This document shows, in pieces, positions 12,509 through 20,078 of a DNA stretch of 64,000 bases (positions are counted from its first letter, which is position 1; each line of letters starts with the position of its first letter). Source of the DNA: an uncultured Fibrobacter sp. (lineage in GTDB: Bacteria > Fibrobacterota > Fibrobacteria > Fibrobacterales > Fibrobacteraceae); assembly GCF_947305105.1 (NCBI RefSeq), contig NZ_CAMZCS010000017.1, positions 1 through 64,000 on the forward strand, read 5' to 3'. A program made the position numbers and the translations under genes. A model generated the notes under the pieces. That model had not been told where the DNA came from and did not search any database. It saw only the letters and a list, made by a program, of their open reading frames with translations.

Positions 12509-15490
12509 ATGGGTTTTGTCAAGCGCTTTGCCGCCGAATTTTTCTGTTTGTCTAGCTTTGTGCTTGGGACCGTTGTTCCGGTACAGGCTGAAAATCCCCT
12601 GACACTTTGGTACAATACCGATGCTGGTACTGAGTTTACGAATGCGCTTCCCATTGGCAATGGCTACATGGGCGGCCTTATCTATGGTGGCGTCACGAAG
12701 GACTATATTGGCCTGAACGAAAGTACGGTTTGGTCCGGCGGCCCCGGCGACAACAACAAGCAGGGTGCTGCAAACTACTTGAAAGATGCGCGTGATGCGC
12801 TGTTCCGCGGCGATTACCGTGCGGCGGAATCCATCGTGAACGACCGCATGATTGGCCCGGGTCCGGCGAGTTTCCAGCCGGTGGGCGACCTCGTGATTAC
12901 CACGTCTCATAACGGGGCGGGGGACTACCGCCGCGAACTCGACCTCCGTACGGCTATCGCGAAGACGACGTATTCGGTGGGCGGCGTGAAGCATACGCGC
13001 GAGTATTTCGCGAGCTATCCGGACCATGTCATCGTGGTGCATCTCTCGGCCGACAAGGACGGCTCCGTGAATTTCGGCGCGACTATGACGACTCCGCACC
13101 GCAGCAACAGCATGTCTTCGGAAGGCAATACGCTCATTTACGACGTGACTGTCAATTCCATCAAGTTCCAGAACCGCTTGAACGTGTTTGCCGACGGTGG
13201 CAAGGTATCGGTGTCGGGCGGCAACATTTCCGTGGAAGGCGCGAACAGCGCAACGCTTGTGCTCACGACCGCAACGAACTTCAAGGCGTTCAACGATGTT
13301 TCCGGCAATCCGGGCTCCATCGCCGCAGACATCATGAGCAAGGTCAAGGGCAAATCCTACGACGAACTCAAGGCTACGCATTTGGCCGATTACCAGGCAA
13401 TTTTCAACCGCGTGAGCCTTAATCTGGGTGAACCCGACAAGAGCGCGGGTGACATCACCAGCACCCGCGTGAAAAACTTCAACTCGACAAACGACCCCTC
13501 CCTTGTTGAACTCCATTACCAGTATGGCCGTTACTTGCTCATCGCAAGTTCCCGCAAGGGCGGGCAACCGGCCAATTTGCAGGGCATCTGGAACAAGGAC
13601 ACGAACCCGATTTGGGGCAGCAAGTACACTACGAACATCAACCTCGAAATGAACTATTGGCCGGTTGAAACGGCCAACCTCGGCGAATGCGTGTGGCCGC
13701 TCATCGACAAGATCAAGAGCATGGTGCCGCAGGGCGAAAAGACCGCCAAGGTGCATTGGGGCGTGGACGAAGGCTGGGTGGAACACCACAATACCGACCT
13801 CTGGAACCGTACCGCCCCGATTGACGGTGCCTGGGGCCTTTGGCCGAGCGGTGCCGGCTGGCTCAGCACGCACCTCTGGGAACATTTCCTCTTTAACCCG
13901 ACCGACAAGGCGTACCTGCAGGATGTCTACTCGACCATGAAGGGGGCTGCGCTCTTCTTTGTGAACAGCCTCGTGGAAGAACCGGAAACGGGCAACAAGT
14001 ACCTGGTCACGGCCCCGAGCGATTCCCCGGAAAACGACCACGGCGGCTACAACGTGTGCTTTGGCCCGACGATGGACAACCAGATTATCCGCGACGTGCT
14101 GAACTATACGATTGAAGCGTCCAAGATTTTGGGCGTCGACGAGGATGTGCGTACCAAGATGGAAGCGACAGTCAAGAGACTCCCGCCCACCAAGACGGGC
14201 AAGTACGGGCAGATTACGGAATGGCTCCAGGACTGGGACGATCCGAACAACAAGAACCGTCACATTTCGCACCTGTACGGCCTTTTCCCGAGCGCGCAGA
14301 TTACCCCGGAAGAAACTCCCGACTTGATCAAGGGTGCCGCCGTCACGCTGGAGCAGCGAGGCGACGATGCGACCGGCTGGTCTCTCGCCTGGAAAATCAA
14401 CTTCTGGGCCCGCATGCACGATGGCGACCATGCCTACAAGATGATCCGCATGCTCCTTACCCCGAGCAAGACGTACAACAACCTGTTTGACGCGCATCCG
14501 CCGTTCCAGATTGATGGTAACTTCGGTGCGGTCTCCGGCGTGAACGAGATGCTTTTGCAGAGCCACAACAACAGGCTTAACTTGCTCCCGGCACTCCCCT
14601 CGCAGTGGAAGGACGGCTCTGTCAAGGGTATCCGCGCCCGTGGCGGTTTCGAAATCGATTCGATGGCTTGGAAGGGCGGCAAGCTGGCCTACATTTCTAT
14701 CAAGTCGCTTGTAGGGCAGACCCTCAATGTCGTGAATGGCTCGAATACGTTCTCTACATCGACAGTCCCCGGCGCAGTCTATGAATTCGATGGCAACCTG
14801 AAACTCACCAACCAGCCGTATGAACCGGTCAAAATCCCCGGCAAGATTCAGGCCGAAAGCTATATCGCCATGGACGGCGTGCAGATTGAACCCGACGAAG
14901 AAGGCGAGCCCAACTTGGGCTGGATTAACGATGGCGACTGGTCCAGCTATCTGGTGAATGTGCCTACCGCTGGAACGTACAAGGTCCGTGCCCGTGTCGC
15001 ATCCGGAGCCGAAGAAAAGTCCACGGTCGTGATTGCTGATTCTGCGGGGAAAGCGCTAGGTTCGTTGACCGTTGACCCTGCCAAGACGACTGGATGGAAC
15101 GACTGGTACGAAAGCGAAACGGAAATTGAGCTCCCGGTGGGCGAGCAGACGCTTGTGTTGCAGTATTCCGGTGGGGAATCGTACCTCTTGAACATCGACT
15201 GGTTTGAGCTGGAAGCGACTTCTTCGACTACGGTGATTCAGGAACGTGTGCCGACAACGCTGTCCGTGCACGAAGTGAAAATGTCCCGTGCAACACTCGC
15301 GCTGATGGTGAATGTCCCTGGGAACAATGCCTACACGGCGATGCTCTACGATGCTAACGGGCATCTCGTTTCGAGGAAGGCGGGCAGCGGTACAGGTGCT
15401 GTGCAATTCACCTCGCTGAAGTCGGGTGTTTATGTGGCGGTGGTCCGCTGCGGTTCTGCAACCAAGACCTTGAAAATGAATCTCCTGTAG
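12509..15490 (+). CDS. Secreted GH95 alpha-L-fucosidase/galactosidase with CBM6
   Basis: Start 12509 follows GAGGAGGATGT. A signal peptide ends near residue 27. Residues about 28-765 match GH95 throughout: ALPIGNGYMGGLIYGG and LNESTVWSGGP at the N-terminus, LQGIWNKD and NINLEMNYWPVE in the helical barrel, GGYNVCFGPTMDNQIIRD, and FQIDGNFG near the end of the catalytic region. GH95 enzymes invert terminal alpha-L-fucose or alpha-L-galactose. A CBM6-like module (about 770-905) follows. The final domain (AMLYDANGHLVSRK...LKSGVYVAVVR...LKMNLL) differs from its neighbours and looks more like a classical type IX secretion tail. Likely target: fucosyl or L-galactosyl side chains of xyloglucan or xylan. 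Confidence 0.9.
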   Translation: MGFVKRFAAEFFCLSSFVLGTVVPVQAENPLTLWYNTDAGTEFTNALPIGNGYMGGLIYGGVTKDYIGLNESTVWSGGPGDNNKQGAANYLKDARDALFRGDYRAAESIVNDRMIGPGPASFQPVGDLVITTSHNGAGDYRRELDLRTAIAKTTYSVGGVKHTREYFASYPDHVIVVHLSADKDGSVNFGATMTTPHRSNSMSSEGNTLIYDVTVNSIKFQNRLNVFADGGKVSVSGGNISVEGANSATLVLTTATNFKAFNDVSGNPGSIAADIMSKVKGKSYDELKATHLADYQAIFNRVSLNLGEPDKSAGDITSTRVKNFNSTNDPSLVELHYQYGRYLLIASSRKGGQPANLQGIWNKDTNPIWGSKYTTNINLEMNYWPVETANLGECVWPLIDKIKSMVPQGEKTAKVHWGVDEGWVEHHNTDLWNRTAPIDGAWGLWPSGAGWLSTHLWEHFLFNPTDKAYLQDVYSTMKGAALFFVNSLVEEPETGNKYLVTAPSDSPENDHGGYNVCFGPTMDNQIIRDVLNYTIEASKILGVDEDVRTKMEATVKRLPPTKTGKYGQITEWLQDWDDPNNKNRHISHLYGLFPSAQITPEETPDLIKGAAVTLEQRGDDATGWSLAWKINFWARMHDGDHAYKMIRMLLTPSKTYNNLFDAHPPFQIDGNFGAVSGVNEMLLQSHNNRLNLLPALPSQWKDGSVKGIRARGGFEIDSMAWKGGKLAYISIKSLVGQTLNVVNGSNTFSTSTVPGAVYEFDGNLKLTNQPYEPVKIPGKIQAESYIAMDGVQIEPDEEGEPNLGWINDGDWSSYLVNVPTAGTYKVRARVASGAEEKSTVVIADSAGKALGSLTVDPAKTTGWNDWYESETEIELPVGEQTLVLQYSGGESYLLNIDWFELEATSSTTVIQERVPTTLSVHEVKMSRATLALMVNVPGNNAYTAMLYDANGHLVSRKAGSGTGAVQFTSLKSGVYVAVVRCGSATKTLKMNLL

Positions 15491-15535
15491 AGCGCATTTG
15501 AAAAAGTACTCCACACCCAACGCGTAAAAACGCGG

Positions 15536-15560
15536 CGCCCCGGGGAGACCCGGGGCGTTT
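15536..15560 (+). terminator. Intrinsic terminator of the GH95 gene
   Basis: CGCCCCGGG - GAGA - CCCGGGGCG, then TTT. Confidence 0.8.
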
Positions 15561-15601
15561 CTGTCGTTTGCCTTGTGGCTCCTTAATACATCGCTACCAT
15601 A

Positions 15602-15629
15602 TAAAAAGGCGCCCCGGAGACGGGCGCCT
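15602..15629 (-). terminator. Intrinsic terminator of the CE1-type esterase gene
   Basis: Read on the minus strand, AGGCGCCC - GTCTCCG - GGGCGCCT is followed by TTTTAT. Confidence 0.85.
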
Positions 15630-15654
15630 GAGGAGAGAATATGAAGAATAAATA

Positions 15655-17205
15655 TTACTTCACGAAGCTGGCGGGCAATGTGAACTGCTTGAGGAACGGC
15701 CAGCCGATGCTTGCGTCACCGTAGTCGTGACCACCGCCCTGCTTGGTGCAGAGCACGACCTTCGTGCCGTCCTTGCAGTTGGAGTACTCGTCACAACCGT
15801 TGGAGTTCTTGGTCGGGGAGCCCTGGCATTCGTTCTTTTCGGCCCAGAACCTGAAGGTGCCTTCGGCGCCGAGGAAGTTCAGACCGTCGTTGAATCCGCT
15901 ATCGCCACCCTGATATCTGCAGACCGGGTCGTTTGTGCCGCGGAAGTTGATGACGGAGATAGGACGAGACATCTTGCAAGCGGCGCTGTTGGTCTTGTTC
16001 AAGTCCATAGCTGCCGGAGCAACTGCTGCAAAGACATCGGACATCATGCAAGCCACGTGGTTACTCATACCGCCACCCATCGAGAAACCGGTTGCGTAGA
16101 TGCGCTGCGGGTCGATGCAGGCGATTTCTTTGAGCTTATCAATCATTGCGTAAGAGAACTTGACGTCGTCGTCGTTGGAGCAGCAGGGGCCGACGTTCCA
16201 GCCGTTACCCATTCCACCCGGTTTGCCAGTGCCGTCCGGGTAAAGCGTGATTACGCCTTCGGGGTCAGTCTTGGCCTTGTACGGAGAGCTGCCAAATTCG
16301 CCATTACCAGAACCGCCAATCGGATGGTAGTCAATAACGAGCGGTACGGGCTTGTCGCCCTTGTAGGCATTCGGAATGTGCATGATGAAAGTACGCTTCT
16401 TGCCATCGACGGTCACGTCCATGTTTTGCTTGTCTCCGACCTTTGCTGTCTTGCCGGAGCAGTCAACAGTCACTGTCGTGGGGCCATCGCTGGATGCGGG
16501 AGCTACGCTAGAAGAGCTCTGCTGGCTGGGGCCCGGATTGCTGCTCGATGTGATGGAGGAACTGCTGGCGGCTTTTTCCGAGGAACTGCTGCCATTAGTT
16601 CCGCTGGAGCTGCTTACTGCGGTAGCGGCCTTCATGACAATCCTGACACCGGCTTCGTTTTCGGCTTGCATCTGGTAGTTGAGGCTTTGGAAGCCAGCTT
16701 TTGCGAACATGAGCATGGGCAGCAAATCGCCTTCCTTAAGCAAAGCGCCCTTGGCAGTGAGCATGTAGGTGCTGTTCGAGCCATTGGTCGTGATGCGGAG
16801 GAACGATGTACGCTGTCCCGTGACCTTGTTCAGGTCGAGAGTCAGGGAACCATAAATTTCGCGGAATTCTTTGTCGTAGACGACTTTGCCGAGGGCGTCC
16901 ATCACGGCAACCTTCAGGGTCTGCGCCTTGAGGCCTTCCATCGTCAAAACTTTGCCCGTATAGTGCACGGAAACCTGGCGAGAGAGATCCTGCGTCAGAG
17001 CGGAAGCACCGTCGCTGGAAAGGGCGAAGTTGCCTAAGGCATCACTCTGCGTTCCAAAGCCGCCAAAATTGAAAGTGTTGATGTCTACTTGGGGAATCCC
17101 TTCGCCTGCTTCTGTCACCACCGTGCCAGAAATGGACCATGCGAAGGTCATTGTGCTCAGCAATGCAACCCCACTTGCAATTGCCTTGACGTGTGAACCG
17201 ATCAT
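15655..17205 (-). CDS. Secreted CE1-type feruloyl/acetyl-xylan esterase with unusual domain order
   Basis: This 516-residue protein starts after AAGGAGTACAC. After the signal peptide comes a small carboxypeptidase-regulatory-like repeat (about 22-65), then about 70-155 resembling a sorting-type C-terminal domain (VAVMDALGKVVYD...FLRITT), a Ser-rich linker (about 195-250) and an alpha/beta-hydrolase (about 255-516). The hydrolase is of the polyhydroxybutyrate-depolymerase/feruloyl-esterase type: Ser375 in GFSMGGG, Asp426 in GTNDPVC and His493 in GGGHDY form a triad, and paired Cys suggest disulphides. It is the only gene in the cluster on the minus strand and lacks the usual C-terminal tail. 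It probably removes ferulate or acetate from arabinoxylan, helping the GH10 and GH43 enzymes. Confidence 0.82.
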   Translation of the reverse strand: MIGSHVKAIASGVALLSTMTFAWSISGTVVTEAGEGIPQVDINTFNFGGFGTQSDALGNFALSSDGASALTQDLSRQVSVHYTGKVLTMEGLKAQTLKVAVMDALGKVVYDKEFREIYGSLTLDLNKVTGQRTSFLRITTNGSNSTYMLTAKGALLKEGDLLPMLMFAKAGFQSLNYQMQAENEAGVRIVMKAATAVSSSSGTNGSSSSEKAASSSSITSSSNPGPSQQSSSSVAPASSDGPTTVTVDCSGKTAKVGDKQNMDVTVDGKKRTFIMHIPNAYKGDKPVPLVIDYHPIGGSGNGEFGSSPYKAKTDPEGVITLYPDGTGKPGGMGNGWNVGPCCSNDDDVKFSYAMIDKLKEIACIDPQRIYATGFSMGGGMSNHVACMMSDVFAAVAPAAMDLNKTNSAACKMSRPISVINFRGTNDPVCRYQGGDSGFNDGLNFLGAEGTFRFWAEKNECQGSPTKNSNGCDEYSNCKDGTKVVLCTKQGGGHDYGDASIGWPFLKQFTLPASFVK

Positions 17206-17263
17206 GTGTACTCCTTTTTGGTTCGTTCTAATTTAACCACCGATCATGTGGATGACCGTTGAG

Positions 17264-17291
17264 CATACTCCTAGCTTAATATAGGAGTATG
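17264..17291 (-). promoter_or_regulatory. Esterase promoter embedded in an inverted repeat
   Basis: CATACTCCTA (17264-17273) and TAGGAGTATG (17282-17291) form a perfect 10-bp dyad. The minus-strand TATATT -10 candidate (17283-17278) lies in its centre. A repressor bound here would block the -10. The leader to the start codon would be about 65 nt. Confidence 0.5.
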
Positions 17292-17378
17292 GGAGGAAAC
17301 ACTGTATTTTCCAGAATAAATCAAAAGAATAAGTGTTGTGAATATTGAGAAAAAAGGGAGGAAATTGTAAAAAGTCAA

Positions 17379-17410
17379 CACTTTTTGTATGGGAATGTTT
17401 ACAAAAAGTG
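17379..17410. repeat. Perfect 11-bp inverted repeat in the divergent region
   Basis: CACTTTTTGTA (17379-17389) and TACAAAAAGTG (17400-17410) with a 10-nt spacer. It could be an operator or a hairpin; there is no neighbouring transcript end that requires a terminator here. Confidence 0.7.
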
Positions 17411-17454
17411 CCGAAAAACGTTCAAATGTCAATAAATTACGGACGAGATTTGTC

Positions 17455-17518
17455 TTGATAAAAAATCCATAAAAACGGTTTTGGAACAAATAATAAGTCC
17501 TGTTTTCAAGGGTATTTT
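17455..17518 (+). promoter_or_regulatory. Putative activator site plus -10 box of the second GH43 gene
   Basis: TTGATAAAAAATCCA (17455-17469) is followed exactly 44 bp later by TATTTT (17513-17518). No -35 box. Confidence 0.65.
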
Positions 17519-17579
17519 ATAGTCGTGGTTTTGTTGTGCAGCGCCCTCCCGCGAAGGGTGGTGTTGCCAAGGAGTAAGT

Positions 17580-19895
17580 ATGGGAACGTTTAAGCGCCTT
17601 TCTAGGCTTGTTGTGGCCGTTTTGGCTGTTTTTGCCGTTTTTGATACCGCAAATGCGGATACGGTCAATAACCCGATTCTCTATGTCGATAGCCCGGACC
17701 CCTCCATTGTCCGCGTAGACGACGCCTATTACATGGTGACGACGACCATGCATTTTGCGCCGGGCGTGCCTGTTTTCAAGAGTACCGACCTTGCGCAGTG
17801 GCGCACGGTGGGGTATGCCTACCAGACACTCATCAACAACAATAATATGAACCTGAACGGCCAGGACGCCTACGGCAAGGGCTCCTGGGCTTCGAGCATC
17901 CGCTACCGTGACGGCTTTTTCTATGTATTGACACCGTCATACACCAGCAATAAGACGCACCTCTACAAAACGGCAGATGTGGAAAATGGCCCCTGGACCG
18001 AGGTGCAGTTGCCCTTCTATCACGACCCGTCCTTGTTCTTCGATGACGACGGCACCGCATGGGTGTTCTACGGCAGCGGAGACCAGATCAGCTACGTGCA
18101 GCTCAACGACGATGCCTCGGGCGTCAAGCAGGGCGGCAAGAGCGGCAAGCTCGGTGGCGTGAGTATCAACCGGGTGACAGGTTCCAGCAACTATTACGTG
18201 CAGCAAGAAGGCTCGCACATGGAAAAGATTAACGGGGAGTATTACCTGTTTACGATTTCTTGGCCTGCCGGCGCCTGCCGTACGGAAGTTGTCTATCGTT
18301 CCAAGAGCCTCTTGGACGGTTTTTCCGGCCGCATTTTCTTGCAGGATAACGGTGTCGCCCAGGGTGGCATTTTCGACACTCCGGATGGCAAGTGGTATGC
18401 GCTTTTGTTCCGTGATTCTGGCCCCGTGGGCCGCATGTCGCACCTTGTTCCGATGGTCTGGAAAGATGGCTGGCCGGAACCCGAAGGAGGCAACAAGAAG
18501 GCCCCTGCGACACTTGAATTGCCTAATTCCCCGTTGCCGGGCTATGGCATGGTCACAAGTGATGATTTCGATTCTGACGTGCTTCCGCTCGAATGGCAGT
18601 GGAACCACAATCCCGACGACAAGAACTGGAGCTTGACGGCGAATCCCGGGTATTTCCGCATTACCACGAGCCGCACCGATTCTAGAATTGTGACCGCGAA
18701 GAATACGCTCACCCAGCGTACGTTCGGCCCCAAGTGCTCCGGCAGGACGCTCGTGGATGGCTCGGGCATGAAGGACGGCGATATTGCGGGCCTTGTCGCC
18801 CTGCAAGACGACAAGGGTTTTGTCGCGCTAGCCAAGAGCGGCGATAGCTACAAGGTCGTGATGTACAGCGGAAGCGAAAAGGGCGAAGCCGAAAAGGCGA
18901 GTGAACCGCTTTCCGATTCCAAGGTTTATCTGCGTGTTGATTTTGACTTGCCGATTGATCGCGGTACGGCCTCGTTCTACTACAGCACCGATGGTTCGGA
19001 ATGGAAAAAGATTGGGGACAACGTAAGCCTCAGTTATTCGCTCCACATGTTCGTAGGCTACCGCTTTGGCCTGTTCAATTACGCGACCAAGACGGCGGGC
19101 GGCTATGCCGACTTTGACTGGTTCAAGATTGGTACCGACTACAAGGACGAAATCTACCTAGATGCCATTGAGCAGGATACCACTCCTCCGGCTCCGTACA
19201 AGGGAGTTCGCGCCGCAATTCCGGGCAAGATCGAAGCCGAGAACTATGATGAGGGCAAGGCGAACCGCGCCTACCGCGATAGTGACAGCGAAAACGAGGG
19301 CGGGGTCTACCGCGAAGATGGCGTGGACATTGTGCAGCTGGATTCTGCTGATGCTTCCAAGGGCTATGCGATCGGCTATACTGCCGACGGCGAATGGCTC
19401 CGCTATTCTGTCGACGTGAAGACTGCCGGTGATTACACCGTCTATGTGAGCATGGCGACCAATGCCGACGATGTGGGCGTCCAGCTGTTCGTCGATGATG
19501 TTGCGGTCACGGATACGCTTGTTGCAACCAAAGGCGAAGACTGGTCTTCCTACGCGACTGTATCGGCGAACATTGCCGGGTTGACGGCGGGCGAGCATGT
19601 GCTCAAGGTGCTGATTGTCGGCAACTACGTGAATATTGACTACATCAATTTCGTCAGTGGCAAGGATGCTCCGGAAACTGATTCGACGACGGGTATGTAC
19701 AAGGCTCTTCGTCACGAAATTGTGGGCCCGCGTACTTATGGAATTTACGATTTGGGAGGCCGTTTTGTAGGCAAGGTGATCATGGATCGCACCGCTGCCG
19801 CGACAACGCTCCGGGCGAAGGGTTTGAGGCCTGCCGTCTATATTGTCCGCGAGGTTCGTGGTCGTGAATCGTTTATGGTCAATGTCGCGAAATAA
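17580..19895 (+). CDS. Secreted GH43 beta-xylosidase-like enzyme with C-terminal beta-sandwich and CBM6
   Basis: Start 17580 follows AAGGAGTAAGT and gives a signal peptide ending near residue 26. The GH43 propeller (about 27-310) opens with the SPDPSIVRVDDAYYM block containing the catalytic base Asp, and FFDDDGTAWVFYG contains the modulating Asp. Residues about 320-530 form the concanavalin-like second sandwich found in exo-acting GH43 xylosidases (DFDSDVLPLEWQWNHNPDD, SFYYSTDG). A CBM6 (about 545-695) and the basic C-terminal domain (IYDLGGRFVGK...AVYIVR) complete it. It likely trims xylo-oligosaccharides or arabinose from products of the GH10 enzyme next door. It is not a close paralogue of the first GH43. 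Confidence 0.88.
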   Translation: MGTFKRLSRLVVAVLAVFAVFDTANADTVNNPILYVDSPDPSIVRVDDAYYMVTTTMHFAPGVPVFKSTDLAQWRTVGYAYQTLINNNNMNLNGQDAYGKGSWASSIRYRDGFFYVLTPSYTSNKTHLYKTADVENGPWTEVQLPFYHDPSLFFDDDGTAWVFYGSGDQISYVQLNDDASGVKQGGKSGKLGGVSINRVTGSSNYYVQQEGSHMEKINGEYYLFTISWPAGACRTEVVYRSKSLLDGFSGRIFLQDNGVAQGGIFDTPDGKWYALLFRDSGPVGRMSHLVPMVWKDGWPEPEGGNKKAPATLELPNSPLPGYGMVTSDDFDSDVLPLEWQWNHNPDDKNWSLTANPGYFRITTSRTDSRIVTAKNTLTQRTFGPKCSGRTLVDGSGMKDGDIAGLVALQDDKGFVALAKSGDSYKVVMYSGSEKGEAEKASEPLSDSKVYLRVDFDLPIDRGTASFYYSTDGSEWKKIGDNVSLSYSLHMFVGYRFGLFNYATKTAGGYADFDWFKIGTDYKDEIYLDAIEQDTTPPAPYKGVRAAIPGKIEAENYDEGKANRAYRDSDSENEGGVYREDGVDIVQLDSADASKGYAIGYTADGEWLRYSVDVKTAGDYTVYVSMATNADDVGVQLFVDDVAVTDTLVATKGEDWSSYATVSANIAGLTAGEHVLKVLIVGNYVNIDYINFVSGKDAPETDSTTGMYKALRHEIVGPRTYGIYDLGGRFVGKVIMDRTAAATTLRAKGLRPAVYIVREVRGRESFMVNVAK

Positions 19896-19933
19896 GCCTT
19901 GTTTTTTTAGTCAAAAAAAAACTGTTTTCCATC

Positions 19934-19967
19934 GCCAAAATGTCAACGTCATCATTGACAAAATGGC
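19934..19967. repeat. Dyad upstream of the xylanase promoter
   Basis: GCCA-AAA-TGTCAA (19934-19946) and TTGACA-AAA-TGGC (19955-19967) are symmetrical around an 8-nt centre. It ends 9 bp before the shared activator site, so it may be a second operator specific to the GH10 gene. Confidence 0.55.
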
Positions 19968-19976
19968 AATGGCGCA

Positions 19977-20040
19977 TGGACTATTTATCCATAGATTTTA
20001 AGCCTCGGAAAAGGCTCTATGGATGGTGTCGGGATAGATT
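19977..20040 (+). promoter_or_regulatory. Putative activator site plus -10 box of the GH10 xylanase gene
   Basis: TGGACTATTTATCCA (19977-19991; reverse complement TGGATAAATAGTCCA) is followed 44 bp later by TAGATT (20035-20040), the weakest -10 of the set but at the identical spacing. Confidence 0.6.
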
Positions 20041-20078
20041 ATAAATAGTATGGAATTAACCAAAACAAGGATGTGGAT

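Larger units (their letters stand above)
17206..17454. other. Divergent intergenic region between the esterase and second GH43 genes
   Basis: This gene-free stretch (17206-17579 in full) holds the esterase promoter dyad (17264-17291), a perfect 11-bp inverted repeat (17379-17410), and then the shared activator site and -10 of the GH43 gene (17455-17518). The 11-mer CCGATCATGTG occurs at 17198-17208 and again at 17240-17250. No small open frame in it looks real. Confidence 0.6.
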
